Under the pieces are notes generated by a model that was not told where the DNA came from, searched no databases, and saw nothing but the letters and a program-made list of their open reading frames with translations. Positions 32,970-44,724 of a stretch of DNA of 64,000 bases are shown in pieces. Every line of letters starts with the position of its first letter. The first letter of the stretch is position 1. The position numbers and the translations under genes were made by a program. The stretch comes from Chimonanthus salicifolius (taxonomy: Eukaryota; Streptophyta; Magnoliopsida; Laurales; Calycanthaceae): contig CM023532.1 in the NCBI GenBank assembly GCA_013350335.1, positions 89,035,383 through 89,099,382 on the forward strand, in the 5' to 3' direction.

Positions 32970-34600
32970 GGGATGGTACAATGGCTTTTAGAAATGGTTT
33001 TTATATTGGTGATAACCCATGGTTTGATAATTTGCCATGACCAAGTGAAGAGATTTATGTTAGGACATATAATGGGTGATGATGTAAATGCTTTGTGAAG
33101 GGGTATAAGAGGTTCTCATGTGAACAAAGTGCCATTTGAGAGATGTTGGATAAACAATGTACTTGAAAGAGACCGTAATGCATGGGTTAACTTGCCACAT
33201 GAAACTCGTGAGAAGATGATGTTATGAGGAGAATGTGAAGGGTCTAGCTTACAAAGACTAATATATTGTATGAAAAAAAAAAATCTTGTATGTATAATGC
33301 AATTGCATTCTCCCAATGTGTAGGGTAGATTATGAACGAGTGATGATAGGCCTTGAAATGGGTTTATGGCCTTAAAAAGGCATGAATGAATGATGGACCA
33401 TGAATTTATGAAAATATTTTATTTAGTGATTGCATGAGGGTTCCCTATGATATTGCTTTGATAATTGGTGGTATGCAATGAATAGTCATTGAGGAACAAG
33501 GATGTGTTAGAGACTATGTGTATGATGATGAGTTGATAAAGTGCCGGGAGTTGTGAATATGTAGTATGCATGAAGGGGCCGTGATATGCCAATGCGGTTG
33601 GTTGGAAACCTAGGTGGGGCTGATGAATAATTCCAAAGTTTAGGGATTTATGGATGGTTATGGATGGTCTTCGAATGTATTGGGATGATTTGCTTTGGGA
33701 TGAGTAGGATTATTATTTTAAAATCTCTGGTGTGTGTTGTAAATGGGGTAGGGTAACCTAATCATAATTTTGTTGAATCACTAGATCTTCTTAAAGTGTT
33801 ATTTCTTATGTTACCTCAAGTTGTTGTTTGATGTGAATGGAGGTGAAAGATCTAGCTACACATGAGTTGTGTTATTCGAAGATGGTGTGTGATTTCAATT
33901 CTACGTGGCCTGCTAATGAAGGAATATGAACCGTATGATGTGGTAACTGTTGATAATGTAGGCATGTAGGGTGGAATTGGTAATACTTGTGAAATTTTTT
34001 TTAGTGATGAATGGGCACTATTTGACATAGTCTAAGTAAGCTTAGATATATCATTGTTTTTATGGAATCTATGAAAATATGTGGAATAATCCAGAAGGGT
34101 AGGAAATTAGTATTTATGTGATTGGATTGATGTCGGGTATTGGTGTTGGAGGAGTTGTGAACAAAAAGGGTTAGTCCCATAGTGACTTATATGTAAATAA
34201 AAGGTATGATTGTTGTTGAGAGATGGACTTAAGGTAAAGGTTAAGAGTCTAGTGAAACTTGAATGGGAAGCTATGGGCGACTGCCGAGTGAGACTGATCA
34301 CCTGACTCTGTAGTTGGCCGATGGAGTTCCATGAGGGTGAAGCTAGAAACCTAGGTAAAATGGAATCAACAATGGACTTGAGCATAGGCTCGTATTGGCA
34401 GACTAACTCACACGGATAGTAGACAAAAGAACGTATTGAAGGAGTACGTATGGGAAATGTTTTGATAACAGATAAAGTGAAATAGAATACGTAATCTACA
34501 TAAAACCGCAAATGGATTCATGAGGAAAAGAGATAATACGAGGCAAAGTGAATTTTGCAAGAATGAAACTCATAGGTTGATATGAGTGGTGTTGATGTAA
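32970..34600 (+). other. Unrecognised internal region of element F
   Basis: About 1.6 kb occupying the place of gag, protease, RT and RNase H. I see no Gag, protease or RT motif in any frame and only short ORFs (134 codons at most, minus strand). Base composition is AT-rich with many TGATGATG/GGATG stretches. It could be a captured sequence or an extremely decayed coding region. Confidence 0.6.
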
Positions 34601-35931
34601 TTAAGAGGTACTTGACACAATTAAACGGGAACGGTGAATAAACCCAGAAATGGAGGAGATATGAATCAAGATATTTGCAGGCGAGGTAGTACCGAAATAA
34701 GAATTACGACTGGAACATGGTCTTTTATTCCAAGGTAGGACATATGTACCTGAGAGCTGCAGAAGGGAGTTATTGGTTGAGGCACACCAAGCCAAGCTCT
34801 CTACCCATCCGGACAGCGCCAAGATATACCATGATCCTAAGAGGCACTATGGGTGGCATGGACTCAAGAGAGATGTGGCTGAGTTTGTGCTCGTTGCACT
34901 AACTTGTCGGCAGGTTAAGGCAGAACATCGGAAAACACCGGGTTTACTCAAACCCTTACCAGTGCCGGAGTGGAGATGGGAACATGTAGCCATGGATTTT
35001 GTGACAGGGCTACTAAGGTCATCAAGGCACAACGATGCAATATGAGTCGACGGTACATCCGAAATGTTATCAGACTACCTGGTGTACCTCAGACTGTTGT
35101 GTCCGACAGAGTATGGCAGAGCGTGTAGTCGGCTATGGGGACCGACGTGTTGATCAGCACAGTATTCCACCCACACATTGATGGACAATCGGAGAGAACA
35201 ATACAGATATTGGAGGATATGTTGAGAGCAGGTATGCTGGATTTCAAGGGTGGATGGGAGAATCGCCTGCCACTGGTGGAGTTCTCCTACAATAACAGTA
35301 CCTCTAGATGGCTCCATTTGAGGCCTTATATGGTGGGCCGTGTAGATCTCCAGTACGTTGGACAGAGGTCGGTGAGCCTGCGCTGATTGGACCGAAGTTG
35401 GTTGTAGAGACTACGGCGTAGATTAAATTTATACGGCAACCTTTACTCATTGCGCAGAGCCGTTATAAGAATTATGCCGACAAGAGGAGAAGTTTCCCCG
35501 AGTTTGAAGTGGGAGACTTGGTACTTTTGAAAGTTTTACCATGGAAGGGACACATGAGATTCGGAAAGAAGGGGAAACTGTCACCTAGATTTTGGGGCCG
35601 TTTCCAATCCTAAAGAGGGTGGGGGAGGTGGCCTATTAGTTAGCACTTCCTCCACAGTTATCATCTTTGCATGACATATTCCATGTGTCCATGCTGAGGA
35701 AGGTACAACCCTGACCCTTCACATGTCTTGAGTGTACAAGACGTCGATATACAAAGCGACGTGATGTGTGTGGAGGTGCCGATCAGAGTGATCGGGAGCA
35801 AACAAAGGGTACTGCGGAACCGCGCTGTTCAGTTCGTTAAGGTGGTATGGGAACGACATGGCAATGAAGAGACCTCCTGGGAACTTGAGTAGGAGATGAG
35901 AGCCTCTCATCCGGAGCTCTTTGTGTGAGAT
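34601..35931 (+). pseudogene. pol: Integrase remnant, element F
   Basis: The linker and HHCC region start near 34605 (PEMEEI, then HPDSAKIYHDPKRHYGWHGLKRD, with the first Cys of the C-X2-C pair changed to VALTC). The core keeps the first Asp (AMDFVTGLLRS), but ~70 bp between it and the second Asp are deleted at ~35045, and the DGRFTG-type segment after VSDR is also missing. HPHIDGQSERTIQ retains the Glu. The C-terminal part to ~35931 has a decayed GPF element and a chromodomain-like WERHGNEETSWELE. It cannot be catalytically active. Confidence 0.88.
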
Positions 35932-35975
35932 GTTTTGAACCTCTACTTCGCTCGAATTTTCGGGACGAAAATTTT

Positions 35976-35990
35976 AAAAGAGGATTGTAT
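35976..35990 (+). other. Polypurine tract, element F
   Basis: AAAAGAGGA (35976-35984) lies just before the 3' LTR start TGTAAGGGCCC at 35991. Confidence 0.85.
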
Positions 35991-37910
35991 TGTAAGGGCC
36001 CGGAATTTTTAAATTGATAAAAATGTGGATATAAGTTAATTTAATGATGAAAATTGGGAAATTGGTGGGATGAAAGGTAATGGGCCAAAATTTGGACAAA
36101 GGCCCATGTATGGCCCAATAAACTAATGTTTGGATTTAAATTTATTTAAAGGGTTAATGAGGGTTAAATGGGTCAAGAATGGTCAAATACCGTCAAATAC
36201 CCATTTGGAACCCAATGGGTCAAGATGGTTAAGCTCTAAGGTAAATGGGCTAGATGGAAATGTAATTGGGCCATGGGCCCAATGGGGATCCATTTAGAAT
36301 GAATGGAATGAAATTTAAATTATCTAAGTTATTTGGAAGTAAACCAAGGTAATTTGGCCAAGTGGGACCCGCCTTCACCTCATCAAGTGAGGTGGCGTGT
36401 GGGTCAATGTTTGGTGGGGCCGACCACCATGGTTGATTTGGTCAACCATGGGTGGAATAATGGAATTAGGTTAAGTATAATGAGTTAACCTAAGGTGATT
36501 AAATAAATAAATGGGAATTAAAGTAACTAAAATATCTAAATATTAAATGATAAAAATTATAAAAATAAAGTGGTCAAATGGGAGACCAAGCTACCCCACT
36601 TCAAATGAGAAAAAACGTTGGGCTTGGGTGGTGGTTTGGATAACCACCACCATAAAGCAAATAAAATATCTAAAGAAAAAATATCTTAAGGTTGGTGGGA
36701 TCATTAAATTAAAGTGAAAAAATGGAGATAAGCCTTATTGGTTATCTCATTCTCATTTTTTCTTCACAAACTCCATCCCTCCCATTTTCCATTGCCGTCC
36801 CATGCTCTAAGGAAGGAGAGGAAGAGAGTTAAGGACAAGAGAAGAGAAGGAGAGAAGAAAAAAGTGGAAATTGGAGGGAAATCACTCTAAGGTTGGGGTT
36901 TAACATCTCTCCTCTCATGATTTTTCCCTCTCTCTCTCACACAGACCCCACCATGGCCGATTCTAGGGTTGGGTATTGCCACCATTGATTAAAGATCTTG
37001 ACCTATCAAAAATCAAGAGGAAGGAGAGAGGAGGCTAAGGAAACCGACCAGAGGGGCGGAAGTCGGAGGAGACGACGGATGGTGAGTAGTTTCTTAAACA
37101 AGAAATTTTGGATTTTTAGGGTTTAAGAATTGGAATTTATTTTTGTGAATTTAATGGTGGTTAGATAATTCTATGCTATGGAATGTAAATCCATCAAATG
37201 GGAGGGTGGAAGATGGAGAAAACCCTAAAATGGGTGAATTAGGGTTAGGGAAAAGAAATAAGTAAAAGTATTAAATGTATGGTGTAATTTATTAAATTGA
37301 ACATGGAAGTAGGTAATTGGAATAAAATCATGGGCCATAGGGTTCGGCCATGTATTATGGCCGAACCCCATGGTGGGTGATTTGGTATTGGATTTAATTG
37401 GTTAGGGTTTTAAGGGATGGAAGATAATGAAGGTAGGTAATGAATTTTTAGGGTTGTAAATGGTAATGTTGGAAAAAATTAAAGGGGTTTAAATAAGGAA
37501 AAATCATGGAGTGTGGGAATAAATTTTGTGGCCTCAAGAGGCATAGAAAATGATGGGTTTAAAGGATAGAAAAGATGGGTTTAATATTTTGGTGAATGTA
37601 GGTATTTTGGAGCAATGAAATGAATAAGAGAATATGGTTTAGATGCATGATTTAAACCCCTTAAGAAAGGATTATCGGTGGATCTAAAATGTTATGAATG
37701 GATCCAAGAAAAATGGAGAAAGAAACATCATGGGTTCGGCCATGGTGTATGGCCGAACCCATGACCCAAATTTTAGATCATTAATGGGTCTAAAGTTAAA
37801 TGTGTATGTATAAGTTTAAATTAATGGAATTAGGTCAATAAGATGGTTGAGGTAAGTGATCTTGTAATATGGTAGAGGAATCAATTATGGACTCAAGGTT
37901 TGACTAAGAG

Positions 37911-40900
37911 TGTAATAGCCGAATTTTCGAATCAATATATATTTGGCATTTATTGATTTTCAATTGAATTTTGATATGATGGAATACCAAATGGATCAAA
38001 AGTTGGGACAAGGGTCCAAGAATGGCCAATTGGGCCACAAATTGGATGAAATCCATTTAATGGGTCAATGAGAAGTAATTGGGTCAAAGATAGTCAATTT
38101 GATTCAAAGTGGGCCCGATCACCATGTGGGACCCAATGGATCAAAATTGGTCCAAACCCTAAGGTAAAGGGGTAGAAAATAATTGGTTGGGCCGTGGGCC
38201 CAATGGTGGGCCAATTAATTTAAAAAGGATGATTTGGAATTAAAACCCCTAAGTTAGTAATGAAATGAAATAATATGACCAAATGGGGCCCACCTCCACC
38301 TCACCAATTGAGGTGGCGTGTGGACCAAGGAAAAAGTGGGGCCAACCATCATGGTTGACTTGGTCAACCATGGATAAATTGAGAGGACTAAGGTGGATTA
38401 AGGTGAATTAAATTGATTAAAATTATTGTAAAAGGATTTAAGTTAAAATCAATAACATGGCCAAGTGGGGCCCACCTCCACCTCATCAGGTGAGGTGGCG
38501 GGTGGGGTAGGTATAGGTGGGGGCCGTCCACCATGGTTGACTTGGTCAACCATGGGTGGATTTCTTAGAGAAATAAATTAATGAAATTAAATTAGATAAG
38601 AATTAATTAACCTAAAGGATCCAATTAATTAAACTAATTAGATTGGTCAACTTTGGGTCAATGGAAGAAGTCAAATGGTGGTTTTATCTAGACCAAAACC
38701 ACTCTAAGAAACACAAACCACCTAAGAAAAAACACAAAATCACCATGGACTTAGGGTGGTGGTTTTATCCCAACCACGACCACTCCAAAAATGGTGACCC
38801 ATACCTAGCCATGAGTGGGTCAAATGGTCAAGGTTGGAAGACTCAAACCATCCATGTGCAAACACCAAAAATCGTTGGCTTGGTGGTGGTTTGGTCTCAA
38901 CCACCACCACCAAGGTCAAGGAAGGCCATACTTGGGTTGGTGGGGGGAATGATGATGATGGAGTATGGTTGGGTCAACCAAAGGAGGTGAATCTTTTGAC
39001 CTCATTCCCCTCTCTCCCTCTTCACCTCACACACCAAGAAAAAACGTCTCTCCACCTTGCCAAAAGAAAAGAGAAGAGAACTTAGAAGAAGAAGAGAAGA
39101 AAAGAGAAGGAGAGAACAAGTCTTGGTCCATTTCCTCAAGATCAAAGGCTTAGATCTTGTTTTTCATCATCATCCCCTCTTCCCCCCCTCCCAAACCTAA
39201 CTCTACCTTAGCCGATCCAAGCATGTCCCACCACTGATCAAGCTCATCTAGCCGACCAAACAAGGAGAGGAAGGAGAAAAGAGGCCAAGGAAGTTGACGG
39301 GAGCGACAAAGACCGGAGGAGTCGTCGGATCGTAAGTATGTTCTAAACAAGAAATTTATTATTTAGGGTTTAAGTTTTGGAATCCATCCTTGCCATATGA
39401 TGGTGGCCAAATTATTTTAGGCTATGGAATGGATCTAAAATCCATCAAATGGAAGGCTAAGAAATGGATTAGGGATGCTTTATATTCAAATTTTTAAGCA
39501 TGGAGAGTATGGAATTTTTAAGGATTGAATGGACCATAGGGTTCGGCCATGTAGCATGGCCGAACCCCATGGTAAATGGTGATGAATTTATTAAGATGGA
39601 AAGGTTTAAAAATTATGGAGAATGGTTAATGATGTTAAGTTTTTAAAATGATTAGAAGTTGATGATTTTTTTTAAAGGAGTATTTAAATAAGAAAAATTA
39701 TGAGTTATGTAAATGATTTCAAGTAACCTCAAAAATGATGGAGGCATGACATTTTTAGGAAATCATGGACTATAGGGTTCAGCCATACAAGGTGGCCGAA
39801 CCCCATGGTTAGTGATTTTGAATTTTTGTGTTTTATAAGAATGGAAGTATGGAGAGTAGTTAATGAAAGTTAGGTTTCAAATGATTAAAAATAAGTGATT
39901 TTAAAGGATTGTTAAAATGAGAAAATCATGAGGAAATGTTGGTGATCTTAATAGACTTTAAGTGTAGTTAGTGTTGATTGAAAAGAGGTGATCAAAGTGT
40001 ATGATATGGTTTTAAAAGGCCAAAAGGAATGAAGGTAAGTGATTTTAAAATGAATTATTTTTGGGACAAAATAATGGTCTTAAATAGCACCCATGAAGGT
40101 GAGCCATGAACCATGGGTTCGGCCATGGTGTATGGCCGAACCCTATGGTGATAATTTGGTGATTTTTTTTAATGAAGGTAAAAGGAATGGAAAATGATGG
40201 AAAGAGATGATAAATTTAAATGGATTTATGAGTAAGTATGTGATGTTTTAAATGGGATGAAAATGGACACTTGAATGAATAAATTTAAATTCATTGGAGA
40301 TTGGATTAAAAGGAGTAAAATGGACCTAAGAAAATGAAGATAGGTACCATGGCCGAACCCATGATCCCTTTGTGGGCCACCTTGAGGGCCAAATATGGAA
40401 TAATATATGGGACTAAATGTTTTGCAAAATTAATTGGATAAGTGGCTGATTTTAGGTACATGATGTCATGGTTAGGGAATCACAAATGGGCCCAAGTTTA
40501 TGGGTCAAATACGAATTCAAAATGTACATGGAAAAGGAGTGGCAAAACCGTAATTTATAGCCACTTTGAAGAACCATGGGTTCGGCCATGGTACATGGCC
40601 GAACCCTATGTGGATTAGAAGTAAAATTCGATGCAATATGAATGACAAAAAGGAATGTATAGATGCTGCGTTTTAGGCTCGCCCATTTGAATATTCGAAA
40701 TGGTCAAAATCGGATTTATGTATGTGATTTAAACCAATGGATAATGGGCTAAGTTAAGGGCCGATTTTCGATAAACTTATAATGTATTTAAAGATCATTG
40801 AATGGATCTAGGGTTATGATTAGTTAGGAACTCAATCATGGATAACGTATGGACTAATTCGGTAAATGTAATAAGGTATCGGACGTCGCAAATGGTACGC

Positions 40901-42066
40901 GATCGGCGACCGGATTAACGAGCGGAAAACGTAACGGAACGCAACACGGTATTCGGTAGGATTCCTACCTCTCTGTAAGCGATGGATATGTGATGGTGTT
41001 TTAAATTATTTTGATTTGGTTTATGATGGATTTATGATTATGATTTATCTTATGATGAGTTTTTAAGTTATGAATCATATGGATTATATTTTAATATTAT
41101 GCATTATATGGCTATGTATGATATGTTGAGTATATGGATTACATATATATTACATAGCATAATGCACTACATCTCATGCATGGCATGGGCGGAAAAAAAT
41201 AAACAAACTGGAGTCCATGCTCCGTCGGCGCGATCGAGAAGCAAACATGGGGATATCTGAGGGGCCATAACCGGAGTCCATGCTCCGTCGGGGCTACCGA
41301 GAATCAGACATGGGGATAGCCTGAGGGCTATAACCGGAGTCCATGCTCCGTCGGGGCGACCGAGAAGCAAACATGGGGATAATACATTGTATGATCATAC
41401 GGATGATGGGTGGGACACATGACATAGGCACCCATGGCATAACATTCATCACATGCTTATTTTGTTATATGTTATTTTATCGATATATGTGTTATCACTA
41501 ATCCATGTGCTAGCCCTACTCGGAGTCCTACTGGGCGCGTTGACTAACGCCCTACTTCTACCCTAGCTGATGACGCAGGGGATGGCGGAAGCGGTGGACA
41601 TGACAGGAGCCAAGCTTAGGAGCTTGGGCAGCGCAGTCTTAGTTTATTTACGTTTACGTTTTGGAGATGTAATTTTAAAGTAACTTAGCTTGTCGGGTTG
41701 TATAAGTTTACATTTCTTGCGATGGTTTGTACGTTACTTATGGACGATTATATTTTGTGATATAACTATGAACATAGGGGCATTTTGGCAATTCAATGTT
41801 GTATCTTCCCTTCTATCTAAAAACCGGTAGGATAGACTCTATTATCATGTTCTACAATATCTATAATCCGCGAGCTTACTTCCTACGCGTGAACCGTTCT
41901 CGTGGACTTAGCTCCGCGCACACGTGGGGTTGGCCAGTTAAGGGCCGGGCTTTAGAAGCTCGGACTTAACTCGCGTCGTGGCGTCCGCGCCCTCTCTCAC
42001 TCTTCTATTTAAAAAAAAATAGACTCTGATTTTCGGAAAACGGGTGAAAAAGGGTGGGGCATTACA
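37911..42066 (+). mobile_element. Solo LTR L (4156 bp, TSD AAGAG)
   Basis: Starts TGTAATAGCCGAATTTT and ends GGGCATTACA, flanked by AAGAG (37906-37910 and 42067-42071). Same family as C and G. Landmarks: CCATGGTTGAC/GTCAACCATGG repeats (~38349, ~38531), a GGTGGTGGTT/AACCACCACC pair (~38884), a GA-rich block (~39060-39120), palindromic motifs (~39539, 39778, 40117, 40578), a CpG-rich block (~40865-40965), a three-unit hairpin array (41208-41381) and the 3' hairpin (41936-41971). No coding domain is present. It is the latest insertion in this nest. Confidence 0.95.
41208..41381 (+). repeat. Three-unit hairpin array in LTR L
   Basis: Three units with GGAGTCCATGCTCCGTCGG and the ACATGGGGATA segment, as in LTR C (14253-14426), with period about 63 bp. 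The first unit has CTGG instead of CCGG. Confidence 0.8.
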
Positions 42067-43790
42067 AAGAGTAATGATTTAATGGAAGGTCAATTTTTAT
42101 GGGCTAATGAAGGATGTAGGTATGTGATTAGTTAATGGGGGGTTGGATTAATTAAATGGTTAATTTTAATGGCTATGTGACATGGTTCAATGGGTCATTA
42201 ATGGACCTAATTGGGGATTAAAGTTTATGATCAATTATGGACTTAGTCATGCATGGATAAATGAGTGATTAAGCATGAAAAATGAGGTAGTGGCAAAACC
42301 GTAATTAGTGGCCAAATTCAAGAATTCCATGGAAATTGATCATGGACTTAGGGGATCTAGTGTAATAACCTTACAAGTGATTAATAAAGCCTAGGGTGGC
42401 CGAATTTTAAGATTTATAGGATTAAAAGGTTTAATAGATGACATGGGTCCCACAAAACCTAAATAGTGACCGGTTTTTCATATGGGCTTAGAAATGGGTA
42501 AAACATGGACTAATGATTAATGTGTAATAAGGTACTGGACATCGCAGGTGGTGCGCGATCGGCGACCGAGTTTATCGAACGGAAAACGTAAAAGGACGCG
42601 AGGCAGTATTCTGTAGGATTCCTACATTTTTGTAAGCCATGGATTGGGTGATGTTTTCTTTAATTTATTTTGGAAAGCATGTGGTTGTCTTTAAGATGAG
42701 TTTTGGATTATGCATCTTGTGATGTTTTCCTTTAAATTATTTTGGAAATTATGTGAATGCTTATGATGGGTTTTGGATTAAATATTGTGGGATGGTTTCC
42801 CTTTGATTTAGTTGGTAATCATGTAATTGTTTTAAGATGGGTTTTATTACTATTGAATTTCATATATTACATGGCATATGGCATCTACATCTCATGCATG
42901 GCATGGGAGGCATATGACAGGGGAAGGATGAAATGAAACCGGAGTCCATGCTCCGTCGGGGCGACCGATAAACAAGCATGGGGACATTTCACATATGTAT
43001 TATTGTACCTTGACGAGGCCTTACCGTCCAGGGGGATGTTGTATTTATTGTTATACCTTGATGATGGTTCTTCCATCAAGGGGGATATTGTATTTGTGGT
43101 TACACCTTGACGAGGCCTTACCGTCAAGGGGGATATGGCATCGGGATAGTAAGGATGATGGGTGGGATTCATAACACAGACACCCATGGCATGACATTCA
43201 TTCTATGGCTTTTCGTTATGTATTATCTATCTGTTTTGTTATCACTAATCCATGTGTTAGCCCTACTCGGAGTCCTACTGGGCGCGTGGTCTAACGCCCT
43301 ATTTCTGCCCTAGCTGATGACGCAGGAAATGCCGGAGCAGAAGGAAGGGACGGGAGCCAAGCTTAAGAGCTTGGGAAGGCGGACTAATTATTTTATTTAA
43401 GTTATTTTGAGAAATGTGTATTTGAAGTAGTTTAACTTGTCGGAAATGTAGTAATTTAGATTACTTACCATATTTTGGACATTACTTTGGACATTATGAT
43501 TTTAAGGATGTTTGGTGATTGAATGAATGTAACTTCCCTGCTATCTAAGAATTTGTAGGTTAGGTTTTTTTATAATTTTCCGCAATTGGTTTAAATGTTC
43601 CCCGATGCTAACTTCTACGTGTGAACCATTCTCCGTGGACTTCATTCCACGCATACGTAGGGTTGGCCAGTTAAGGGCCGGGCTTTAGAAGCTCGAACTT
43701 AACTCGCATCGTGACGTCCAAGCCCTTTGTCACTTTTATTTAAAAAAAAAATGTACTCTGATTTTACGGTGAAAAGGGGCGGGCGTTACA

Positions 43791-44724
43791 ACTCCATCCA
43801 TCTACGCTGCCTTAGATTGAGCTCTTTCTGATCAAATAAATATTTTAAACTCTTATGATCAGAAAATACCTCAAATTTTTCGCCGTAGAGGTAGTGTCTC
43901 CAACTTTTAAGAGCGAAGACCACTGCAGCTAGTTCCAGATCATGTGTGGGATAGAGGCGTTCATGCACCTTCAACTGCCTTGATCCATAAGCCACCACAC
44001 GATGACATTGCATGAGTGAACACCCTAGTCCCTCTCCTGAAGCATCGCATTGTACTTCATATCCTTTGCCCCTTTCCGTCAAAATTAAAATAGGAGCAGT
44101 GGTAAGTCTACTTTTCAGTTCCTCAAACCTCTGATTGCACAGATTTGTCCACTCATATTTGACTCCCTTCTGAGTGAGTCGAGTCAATGGAGATGCAATT
44201 TTGGAGAAATCCATGATAAATTTTCGATAATAACCCGCCAATCCTAAGAAACTGCGGATCTCGGTTACATTCTTTGGCGCTTTCCATTCACTTACTGCCG
44301 CCACCTTAGCTGGATCCACGGCTATACCGTTTTCTGTTATGACATGTCCCAAGAAATTGACCTCGGATAGCCAGAATTCACATTTACTGGCCTTGTCATA
44401 TAGCTTATTCTGCCTCAAAGTATTCAAAACTATACCTAAGTGCTCTGCATGTTCCTCATGACTCTTAGAATAGATCAGGATATCATCAATGAATACGATT
44501 ACAAATTGATCAAAATAGGGACGGAAGATTCTGTTGATTAAATCCATGGACACAGCCAGCGCATTTGTGAGTCCAAATGGCATGACTACGAACTCGAACA
44601 GTCCATACCGCATCTGAAAGGCTGTCTTCTCTATATCTTCCTCCCTAACCCGTATTTGATGATAACCAAACATCAAATCAATCTTTGAAAAATGGTTAGA
44701 ACCCCTCAATTGATCGAATAAATC
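43791..44724 (-). pseudogene. pol: RT core and RNase H of element E (between F and G)
   Basis: Open for 307 codons on the minus strand from 44709, and bounded by ACTCC next to F and AAATC next to [14 protein letters not shown] (catalytic Asp), [10 protein letters not shown] (Pro to Leu at the usual NAPA) and [13 protein letters not shown] (two Asp). Connection: [11 protein letters not shown]. RNase [13 protein letters not shown] (Asp), [19 protein letters not shown] (Glu) and [12 protein letters not shown] (Asp). It continues into 28151-27861 if F is ignored. No stop lies inside this piece. Confidence 0.93.

Larger units (their letters stand above)
28152..43790 (+). mobile_element. Element F: non-autonomous LTR retrotransposon (TSD ACTCC) with nested solo LTR L
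   Basis: Full-length insertion: 5' LTR 28152-31789, PBS, ~4.2 kb internal region, polypurine tract, 3' LTR 35991-43790 including LTR L. The flanks ACTCC (28147-28151 and 43791-43795) are identical. The internal region has an accessory-ORF homologue, ~1.6 kb of unrecognised sequence and a broken integrase, but no gag, protease, RT or RNase H. The LTRs differ at roughly ten positions in the first ~480 bases by eye, so the insertion is much younger than the decayed coding region would suggest, implying mobilisation by proteins from another element. Confidence 0.93.
35991..43790 (+). repeat. 3' LTR of element F, split by solo LTR L
   Basis: The LTR runs 35991-37910 and 42067-43790. Removing L and one AAGAG copy gives 3639 bp against 3638 bp for the 5' LTR. 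Sequence order and motifs repeat the 5' LTR throughout, with scattered substitutions. Confidence 0.95.

Noticed and set aside
34107..34511. 134-codon minus-strand ORF in element F
   Set aside because: No recognisable domain, low-complexity Ser/Thr-rich translation, no homologue in E; kept only as part of the unexplained 32970-34600 region.
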